A stretch of 63,749 nt of DNA, taken from Planctomycetota bacterium. Lineage in GTDB: Bacteria; Planctomycetota; UBA1135; GCA-002686595. Positions 53,894 to 61,900 of the stretch are shown piece after piece. The stretch is from NCBI GenBank assembly GCA_014237855.1, contig JABACD010000027.1, positions 1 to 63,749 on the forward strand. The letters run 5' to 3'. Below the pieces are notes generated by a model. The model saw nothing but the letters and a program-made list of their open reading frames with translations. It did no database searches and was not told the origin of the DNA. A program made the translations under genes and the position numbers. How positions within the stretch are numbered: the stretch's first letter is position 1; the number at the start of each line of letters is the position of its first letter.

Positions 53894-55564
53894 TTGGATC
53901 AGATCCTCGCCATTGTCTGGGTACGTACTCGTCTGCTCATCAATACCATCCGCCTGAAGTCATCGGGATGGGAGCGAATGGCCTCGGTCATAACCATGAT
54001 CGCGGGCACCCTGCTCTCGTTGGGCATTGCCGTCCTGATTGGCGCTGCCATCGAGTCTTCGGCGCGAGTTGATAATGGAGAGGGAGCAGAGACCCTTCGC
54101 GTGGGCCTCATTGGCTGCTTCTGGTGCTGCACCTTCTTCGGTGTGCTCATCCCGCTGCTGCTCTCCACCGGAGCCAGCAGCATCGATACAGGGCGTCTCA
54201 GGAACTTCCCGATCAGCCGTAGGCGCCTGGCCTTGATCTCCTGGGGCTCATCCTTTCTCGGCCCAGACCACATCTTCTACTACCCTTTCCTGGTTGCGGC
54301 CTACGTCGTCTGTTGGATCGAGATCGGCCTTGTAGGACCAGGCCAGACCCTCTTCTTCTTGATGGTGCCGGTGATCATCGTCACCTGGTCAACGGGCCTG
54401 GTCTCTCTACTCCAGAGCATCTTGCGGCACAGGAGGGGCAAGGAGATAGCCGGCGTGCTCGGTATCTCGATGGTGCTGGCCGTCAGCATACTTCCTTCGA
54501 TGCTTGCCAGTTCATTGAAGGCTCGCCCACCGGGCTCACGCGCTGAGCTTGGACATCCCCTCCACCCACTTCTCGAGTACATCAATCTCACCCCGCCCAA
54601 CCTTGCTGCCGACGGGTTCCTGGCCCTCGAGGACGGTAACCTCCAGCTAGCTGGGTTGAAGCTGCTGGCACTGCTCTGCTGGCTCCTCACGGGTGTCCTG
54701 GTTGGCTACATGATCATGCAGATCGGGCTCGATAGCGGCGGGACTGGCAGCCGAACCAAGACCAGCGGCCCAGCCGATCATGAAGCCTCAGGGCGAGATC
54801 TGACCCGGCTCCTCCCCTGGCTTCCTCCCGAGGTCGTGGCGGTCATCAGCAAGGAGCTGCGCTACCTGCTTCGTAGTACCGTCGGCAAGTTCAACCTGCT
54901 CGCCTTGCCCGTCCTGTGCGTTCTCTTCGGGCAGCTCTTCAAGTTCGACCAGACCGAGCAGCTACTTCCAGGTTTCGAGCATGATCAACTGGTCATCTAC
55001 GGCCTGCTCATGTACGCGCTCCTGTTCACCAACAACTTCATCAGCAACTCAGCGGGCTGGGAGGGTGAAGGCTTCAAGGTCTACTTGCTAGCGCCGGTCT
55101 CCTACTCTCGAGTCCTGCTTGGCAAGAACATTGGCGTCTGGCTCTACGCCAGCCTGCTCTACCTGGAGGTCATCTCTTTCTGGACGATATTTCATGGCAT
55201 CCCCAAGCTGGAGGTCATCTTCAGTACAGCCATGCTCTTCACTGGAGCCATGGTCATCTTCACCATCGCAGGGAACTTCTCATCGATCAGATTTCCGATC
55301 GCGCGAGACATCTCTGCGATGAAGAGTCAGCCCTCCCAGGCCGCGATCCTCATCTCGATTCTGACGGTCGCCTGCCTCAGCGGGACGGTCGTCTTCATTG
55401 TCCTGGCCCCCTATATGATCGGCCTCAACATCGGCCACCTCATTCCCCTGACCCTCTTCGCTCTCCTGTCGCTGGGCGCCTACCGGATATCACTCCCCAT
55501 CGCAGGAGAATTCATGAAGACGCATGGGGAGCAGGTGCTGGAAAAGCTCGAGTCCGGACATTGA
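53894..55564 (+). CDS. ABC transporter permease (ABC-2 exporter type)
   Basis: 556 residues from a TTG start 5 bp after the ATPase gene. About twelve hydrophobic segments arranged as two blocks of six, so one chain carries both membrane halves. Recognisable stretches are 'LRNFPISRRRLALISWGSSF' and 'LAPVSYSRVLLGKNIGVW', the paired 'P-[IV]-S-x-x-R' coupling-helix motifs of ABC-2 exporters. The exported compound is unknown. After the stop comes a 172-bp gap with a short perfect hairpin. Confidence 0.78.
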   Translation: MDQILAIVWVRTRLLINTIRLKSSGWERMASVITMIAGTLLSLGIAVLIGAAIESSARVDNGEGAETLRVGLIGCFWCCTFFGVLIPLLLSTGASSIDTGRLRNFPISRRRLALISWGSSFLGPDHIFYYPFLVAAYVVCWIEIGLVGPGQTLFFLMVPVIIVTWSTGLVSLLQSILRHRRGKEIAGVLGISMVLAVSILPSMLASSLKARPPGSRAELGHPLHPLLEYINLTPPNLAADGFLALEDGNLQLAGLKLLALLCWLLTGVLVGYMIMQIGLDSGGTGSRTKTSGPADHEASGRDLTRLLPWLPPEVVAVISKELRYLLRSTVGKFNLLALPVLCVLFGQLFKFDQTEQLLPGFEHDQLVIYGLLMYALLFTNNFISNSAGWEGEGFKVYLLAPVSYSRVLLGKNIGVWLYASLLYLEVISFWTIFHGIPKLEVIFSTAMLFTGAMVIFTIAGNFSSIRFPIARDISAMKSQPSQAAILISILTVACLSGTVVFIVLAPYMIGLNIGHLIPLTLFALLSLGAYRISLPIAGEFMKTHGEQVLEKLESGH

Positions 55565-55597
55565 GACGCTCTCTCTTCACGCAAGACCCCTGCCCTG

Positions 55598-55613
55598 CCT
55601 GAGGCCTCTCAGG
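55598..55613 (+). terminator. Hairpin after ABC permease gene
   Basis: CCTGAG (55598-55603), loop GCCT, CTCAGG (55608-55613): a perfect 6-bp stem 33 bp after the permease stop, in the 172-bp gap before the PduS-like gene. No T-run, so only a weak candidate for the operon end. Nothing else is recognisable in the gap. Confidence 0.3.
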
Positions 55614-55736
55614 GGAGCCCCAGTAGGGTTCCAGCTGAACTACCGGTGAAGACACTCCGCAGATAAGTCAGTCGGCAGGGGCGTTCAGCTTCCGCCACCC
55701 TCGACTTGCAACGTCCAGCGTCCTAGGATCCCCGGC

Positions 55737-57056
55737 ATGACGGTCACTTCAATCTCCATCGAGCGCCTGCGAGACCTGGGCGTGGTTGGCGCAGGCGGCG
55801 CTGGGTTCCCCACCTACGAGAAGCTCAAGAAGCGCGCGGAGATCGTGATCCTCAACGCCGCCGAGTGCGAACCCCTGCTCCACAAGGACAAGGAGCTGAT
55901 GACGCACCACACCGACGCCATCCTGGACGGTCTGCTCCTGACCAGTCAGCATGTGGGCGCCTCACGCACAATCGTGGCGATCAAGGAGAAGTACGAGGCC
56001 CTGATTCAGGAGCTCAAGACTCCCTGCGCCGCACGCGGAATCGAGATTCACCGACTTCCCGATTCCTACCCTGCCGGCGACGAGTTCATCACCGTGTACG
56101 AGGCCACTGGCCGGGTCATCCCGCCCGGAGGTCTCCCCGGAGACGTCGGCTGTCTCGTCCAAAATGTCGAGACCATTCTGAACGTCCAGCTGGATCAACC
56201 GGTGACCAGCAAGTACCTCTGCGTGGTTGGGGACGTCCCTGAACCGATGACCATCTGCGCTCCCGTGGGCACATCCTTTGGGGACGTCTTGAGCCATGTG
56301 GGTGTCGATCTATCACGTCTGGAGCATGTGATGATCGGTGGAACGATGATGGGCCAGGTGATGAAGAGCCTCGATGAGGTCGTGACACGAACAACAGGCG
56401 CCCTGCTCTGCTTCCCGAATGACCACGTGGTCGCCCGGCGCTACACCACCACTCCGCGCCAGCGAGACGTGATCGGCATGTCAGCCTGCGATCAGTGCTC
56501 GTTTTGCACGGAGATGTGCCCACGCTACCTGCTTGGACACCCCGTCGAGCCCCACATCGCCATGCGAGCTCTCGAGTTCAATAGAATGGGAGAGGACGCT
56601 ATCCTGGGCTCTCAATTCTGCTGTGAGTGCAACCTGTGCACCATGTACGCTTGCCCCGAAGACCTCTTCCCGAGCTTCGCGTGCGTGGACAACAAGCAGA
56701 AGATGCGGGCTGAGGGTCTGACCCATCCGGTCACCGGACGCCGCGACCTCCCTGTTCACAGCATGATGGAGTACAGGAGAATCCCCGTCAGCAGCTTGAT
56801 CCAGAAGCTGGGTCTGAGCCAGTATCGCAACGTCGGTCCCTTGGTCGAAATCGACTGGCGGATCACCAGCGTACGAATCCCGCTTCGCCAGCACATCGGT
56901 GCCCCCGCCACTGCAACGGTCTCCGTTGGCGACCAGGTAACCAAGGGGCAGATGATTGGGGCAGCGCCCGAAGGTCTCGGGGTTGCCATTCACGCCTCCA
57001 TCGATGGGACCGTAACTCACGTAGGTGAGGACATCAGTATCTCGACCCGCTCATGA
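55737..57056 (+). CDS. pduS: PduS-like / RnfC-type flavo-iron-sulfur protein
   Basis: 439 residues. The opening 'GVVGAGGAGFPTYEKL' is the Gly-rich NADH/FMN site shared by RnfC, NuoF and PduS; 'LNAAECEPLLHKDKELM' and 'DEFITVYEATGRVIPPGG' follow. Two [4Fe-4S] motifs are complete: C251, C254, C257, C261 and C295/C296, C298, C301, C306. A C-terminal barrel-sandwich region follows ('VSVGDQVTKGQMIG'). Length and order match PduS, a microcompartment-associated cobalamin reductase, better than RnfC. The next gene, a BMC-T shell protein, overlaps its stop by 4 bp, strongly supporting a microcompartment role. Confidence 0.88.
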   Translation: MTVTSISIERLRDLGVVGAGGAGFPTYEKLKKRAEIVILNAAECEPLLHKDKELMTHHTDAILDGLLLTSQHVGASRTIVAIKEKYEALIQELKTPCAARGIEIHRLPDSYPAGDEFITVYEATGRVIPPGGLPGDVGCLVQNVETILNVQLDQPVTSKYLCVVGDVPEPMTICAPVGTSFGDVLSHVGVDLSRLEHVMIGGTMMGQVMKSLDEVVTRTTGALLCFPNDHVVARRYTTTPRQRDVIGMSACDQCSFCTEMCPRYLLGHPVEPHIAMRALEFNRMGEDAILGSQFCCECNLCTMYACPEDLFPSFACVDNKQKMRAEGLTHPVTGRRDLPVHSMMEYRRIPVSSLIQKLGLSQYRNVGPLVEIDWRITSVRIPLRQHIGAPATATVSVGDQVTKGQMIGAAPEGLGVAIHASIDGTVTHVGEDISISTRS

Positions 57057-57616
57057 GACAGGACATGACAGCGCTCGGCATGGTCGAGCTTTCCTCCATC
57101 GGGATAGCCCTCGCCGTGGAAGACGCGATGCTGAAGGCTGCCGATGTGAAATTGTTGATCGCTCGCACGATCTGCTCGGGCAAGTACATGGTCATGATCG
57201 GGGGCGAGACCGCAGAGGTGCAGTCCAGCATCGACGCGGGTAAGAGTGCCTCCGCCGAGGCCCTGATCGATCACCTGGTGATCCCCAACGTCGACAAGCG
57301 CCTGTTTCCAGCCATCTCTGGAGCCGTCCACATTGCCGATGAGGACAAGGACGCCATGGGGATCCTTGAGGCCTTCTCAGTGACCTCCATCATCGAAGGC
57401 GCCGATGCTGCCGTGAAGGCGGCGGACGTCAATCTCTTCAAGATTCACGTGGCGATGGCCATTGGCGGCAAGGGCTTCCTGCTACTGGGAGGCCCTGTTG
57501 CGGACGTTGAAGCCGCCATCGAGGCGGGAGCCCGCCAGATAGGCAAGCGCGGGCTGCTCGTGAGCCGGGTGGTCATCCCACGTCCCGAGCCCGAGCTGTT
57601 CCAGGACCTGATCTAG
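57053..57616 (+). CDS. pduT: BMC-T microcompartment shell protein, PduT-like
   Basis: 187 residues with two tandem BMC domains ('LGMVELSSIGIALAVEDAML' and 'MGILEAFSVTSIIEGADAAV'), the form that assembles trimeric pseudohexameric tiles. C41 in 'ARTICSGKYMVMIGG' matches the pore cysteine of PduT (Cys38 in Salmonella), where three subunits hold one [4Fe-4S] cluster. Counting from the second Met at 57065 the cysteine would be residue 37, so that start is also plausible. Coupled to the PduS-like gene (ATGA overlap). No other shell or enzyme gene of a microcompartment lies in the window. Confidence 0.92.
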   Translation: MRQDMTALGMVELSSIGIALAVEDAMLKAADVKLLIARTICSGKYMVMIGGETAEVQSSIDAGKSASAEALIDHLVIPNVDKRLFPAISGAVHIADEDKDAMGILEAFSVTSIIEGADAAVKAADVNLFKIHVAMAIGGKGFLLLGGPVADVEAAIEAGARQIGKRGLLVSRVVIPRPEPELFQDLI

Positions 57617-57634
57617 GATCAGCGGGACCCCAGG

Positions 57635-58684
57635 ATGGCACCGTCCGAGGATAGACCACGCTCAGCGGCCAGACTCCGTCGGAAGGTCGTAGCGTTGCTC
57701 CTCTCTGTAGCAGTGGGATGCTTCCTGGCCGAGCTATTCGCTCGTGCTCGCTACGGAACGCCCCTACCAGAGCGGCTCCCCATCGGGCGTGTGGAGGCCA
57801 ATTCTCTCCGTGGCTGGCAAATGGTCCCGGATGAGAATCACTACACCTACGAGCACCTGGTCGAGGTGAACTCGCTAGGACTCCGTGGACCGGAGATCGC
57901 CGAGAACAAGAGCCCAGGCGAGCGCCGCATCCTCGCTCTCGGTGACAGCATGATCTACGGCCAGGGCGTCGGCCAGGGCTCAACGCTGCCCGCCCATCTC
58001 GAGAGAGAGCTGAACGAGTCAGAAGAGCTCGCGAACCAGACGAGATGGACCGTGATCAACGGCGGACACCGCGCCTATGCCACGAACCAAGAACTCGGAC
58101 TCTTGCGTGAGCTGGGCTCACAACTGGCTCCAGACATCGTGATTCTATTCTGGTATGACAATGACTTCGAGGAATACGACCTGGCAGAGACCTTTGCGGA
58201 GCTGAAGAGGACTGGCCCCCGCACCTTTGATGTGGGTGACACCCTGGAAGGATGGACGCTCGTGGAGTGGCGCATCAAGCAGGTCCTTCGACGGAGTGCC
58301 CTGGTCATGATTGCCCACGACCGCTTGCGTGATGGACTCGAGAAGCCCAAGGATGAACAGTTCTATGAAGAGGGGTTTGCCACTCTCGGCCTACGGCTTG
58401 ATGAATTCGTGGAAATGTGCGCGGCCATCGAGGCACGACCAGCTCTGGCTGTTATTCCCGTCGCCTCGACCCTGGTAGCAGACAACAAGGCAAGCCAGCG
58501 AGCGACTCGAGTCAAGGAGCTGGCCGCCTCGAAGGAGATAGAAGTGATAGATCTCCATGGGGGGCTTCAATCCCTCGTGGAAGAGCTGGGTAGCCTGCCG
58601 ACCCTGCCTTACGACGGGCACTACCAGGGGTTGGCCAATCTCCGAATGGCAAGAATCCTGAGCCACAGCATCGCCAGCGACTGA
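57635..58684 (+). CDS. SGNH/GDSL-family hydrolase, membrane-anchored
   Basis: 349 residues. A basic N-terminus and one hydrophobic segment ('KVVALLLSVAVGCFLAELFA', ~18-37) suggest a signal anchor. Block I 'ILALGDSMIYGQGV' holds the nucleophilic Ser; 'NGGHRAYATNQELGLL' resembles block II/III; the Asp-x-x-His block V is 'YDGHYQGLANLRMA' near the end. Such proteins de-acetylate or esterify cell-surface polysaccharides or lipids. It begins 18 bp after the BMC-T gene, so it may be co-transcribed, but the link looks accidental. Confidence 0.75.
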   Translation: MAPSEDRPRSAARLRRKVVALLLSVAVGCFLAELFARARYGTPLPERLPIGRVEANSLRGWQMVPDENHYTYEHLVEVNSLGLRGPEIAENKSPGERRILALGDSMIYGQGVGQGSTLPAHLERELNESEELANQTRWTVINGGHRAYATNQELGLLRELGSQLAPDIVILFWYDNDFEEYDLAETFAELKRTGPRTFDVGDTLEGWTLVEWRIKQVLRRSALVMIAHDRLRDGLEKPKDEQFYEEGFATLGLRLDEFVEMCAAIEARPALAVIPVASTLVADNKASQRATRVKELAASKEIEVIDLHGGLQSLVEELGSLPTLPYDGHYQGLANLRMARILSHSIASD

Positions 58685-58918
58685 GGTGCATGCCCAGTTC
58701 CACACATTCCCGAATTATGAAGGCGTCATAGCTACCTTCCTGGAAACGACTTACGTGCACCAATTAATCAGAATGCGGCCAAGGTCTGGCAAATCCAGAG
58801 TCCGAGTCACACCCATTGGCCATGAGGGGATAGTTTCTAAATGAGACCTCCATGAGCGCAAGTCTCTGCAACCTGCCCCTTGGGCGGGTAGCCGTTCTCC
58901 CCCTGACATCCCCCCGTC

Positions 58919-61900
58919 ATGACAACTTGTATCTTCCCCAGCAGCGCCACGCGTGTGGCCTGCCTGTGTCTGCTTTCGAGCACCCTTGTCCACTATTCCA
59001 ACGCGCAGGATTGCGTCATGCCTCCGACGCCGGAGCCCATCCGCGTCGTGCAACCTGATGGCTCTCCGATCCTCCTTCGGCTCAAGGGGAGCGGACATTC
59101 CTACTGGTATGAGGACCTCAATGGTCACCCCGTCGTCCGCGCTGGCGACAGCTACCAGTATGCTCGAGTAAGTCGAGATGGTGAGCTAGTCCCTAGCGAA
59201 CTGGCCGTGGGAACAGGCGACCCTGAACGCTTCGCCATACCCACCGACGTTGTCGTTGGCACAGCAGATCGTTCAGAACTTTCCTCCTCGCTGTCTTCGA
59301 AAGAAGCTTCCGGACACGAGCATGGGAACTTCATTCCGAGCAATGGAAGAGTGGAGAACCTCGTGGTGCTTGCCCGGTTCGCGGATCATGACACCAGCCG
59401 ACAGGAGCGCGCCCTCCCCAGCTCCGAAGAGATCGCAACGATCTTGAATGCCGTTGGTGGCGATGACGAACTGGCGCCCACTGGCAGCCTTCGTGATCAC
59501 TTCCTGGAAGCTTCCTATGGCCAGCTGACCATCGACTCGACGGTCACCGCCTGGGTCACCCTCCCACAAACCGAGGCCTACTATGCAGCCTCTGGTTCCG
59601 GCCTTACCAGCCGCTCAGCAGAACTGGTCAGTGATGCACTGAATCTGGCTGAAGACAGCGTCGACTTCTCTCGCTTCGACAACAACGGAGACGGCCTGGT
59701 TGATGCCGTGACCATCCTTCACTCCGGTTATGGAGCGGAGTGGGGCGGAAACGATGCATTCGGCGCGCCCATTGAAGACCGCATCTGGTCTCACAAGTGG
59801 TCGATCGAAGACTGGTGCTCAGACGAAGGCCCCTCCGTGGCTGACTACGTCCTGGCCCCCGCACTCTTCGGCACAAGTGGAGATACGCCCGTCCGCATCG
59901 GTGTCATCGCCCATGAATTTGGCCACTTCTTCGGCTTGCCGGAGATGTACGACGTTGATGGCTCGAGCTCGGGCGCCGGTAACTGGTGCTTGATGGCCGG
60001 CGGAGCCTGGGGCTTCGACGGATCCCAGCAGCAGCCCTCCCACCTGAGCGCCTGGAGCAAGATCAAGCTTGGCTGGCTTCAGCCCGAGCGCCTGCTGCCC
60101 GGAACTCATGAGCTACCCCGCGTTGAGACCACGCCGAAGGTCTTTGTGATTGACAGTGGCTACCGCCCCGGCGAATACCTGCTGATCGAGAACCGCGGCG
60201 CTGTTGGCTTCGACTCGCAGCTCCCCGGTGAAGGCCTCGCTATCTGGCATGTCGACGAGACCAAGGCCTCCAATGATGACGAGGGCCAGCCCGGACAGCT
60301 CACGTGGCCTCACAACGGAAGGCACTTCCGTGTCTCCCTGATCCAAGCGGACGGCAACTTCGATCTTGAGCGCGGCGCGAACCTCGGCGACGCTGAGGAC
60401 CTCTTCCACTCCGGTGGAGTGAATTCCCTCACAGGTTCCGGGACGGACGCCTACCAGGGTGGCCGCGTTCTCGGTAATCAGAACGAGATCATCGAGATCG
60501 GACGCGCAGGTGAGGTGATGACACTCACCTACCGCAACCCCAATGCTCCGATCATCATCACGACTCAGCTGCCCGACGGACACGTTGGTCAGCTCTTTTC
60601 GTTCCAGCTGGAGGCCCAAGGCGACGATCCCCTCGTCTTCTCCGAGCTGATCGAGACTCCGACCTACACACATGAGGACCAGGGCGAAAGCCAGCTAGCC
60701 CAGCAGGGTGAAGCCCAAGGCTGGAAGGCAGACGACGCCATCTGGGAACTCGAGCTTCCCTTCCAGTTCCCCTTCTATGACTCCAGTTACGACCGCGTCT
60801 ACGTCAGCTCGAACGGATTCATCGAGTTCTCTGAGACCGGATCCGAGCCCCACGACTCCGGCTACGCCCTGCGCGCCAGCCGCCGCGTCGCTCCCTTCTG
60901 GACCGATCTAACCACGAACGGCGCCCTCCAGCAGGACATCTACGTGGACACCAGCATCGCCAGCCAGGTGACAATCCTCTGGAATGCGCAGACCTTCGCC
61001 GACGAGGAAGAAGTGAGGTTCTCGGCAACCCTCTTCCAGGACGGCAGGATCCTCTTCAACAATGGCCAGAACTCCGCTGATACGAACGCCACTGTTGGTA
61101 TCTCTCGAGGAGAAGGTGGCAACTACCTCTTCGGTAGCTCACGCCCGAATAGCTCAACACTCTTCACACTGGGCGGCTCCCAGCTACCTGAAGGCCTCAA
61201 GCTGTCCGCAGACGGCAGGCTCGAAGGCTGGCCCGTCAGAGAGGGGTCATGGAGTGCAAGCTTCCGCGTGAGTGGTGGTCAGAACCGTTACGGAGCGGTC
61301 ACGCTCGGAGGGATCATTGGCGGCTCGCCCGATTGCAACAACAACGGCATCGACGACGCCACGGATATCTCCAGCGGAACCAGCCTCGACTGCAACTCGG
61401 ACGGAATTCCGGACGAGTGCCAGTTGGTTGGAAATGACTGCAACAACAACAGCATTCCTGACGACTGTGAACTCGCCGGTAACGACTGCAACAGCAACTC
61501 CGTTCCGGACGAGTGCGACCCTGACTGCAACAGCAACGGAACTCCCGACAGCTGCGAAGCCTTCACCGATTGCAACAGCAACCTGATCCCCGATGAGTGC
61601 GAGCTAAGCAGCAATGACTGCAACAGCAACTCCATCCCGGACGATTGCGACACTGACTGCAACAACAACGGCACGCCTGACGACTGCGAGACCATTACTG
61701 ACTGCAACAGCAACATGGTCCCCGACGAGTGCGAACTCGTGGGTAACGACTGCAACTCGAACAGCATCCCGGACGAGTGCGACACCGACTGTAATTCCAA
61801 CGGCTCGCCCGACGATTGCGAGGCGATCACGGACTGCAACAGCAACCTGATCCCTGACGAGTGCGAGCTCACCGGCAACGATTGCAACAGCAACTCAGTT

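Noticed and set aside
55737..57616. Fragment of a propanediol-utilisation (pdu) operon
   Set aside because: No diol dehydratase, aldehyde dehydrogenase or other shell genes flank the pair, so the substrate cannot be inferred from PduS/PduT alone.
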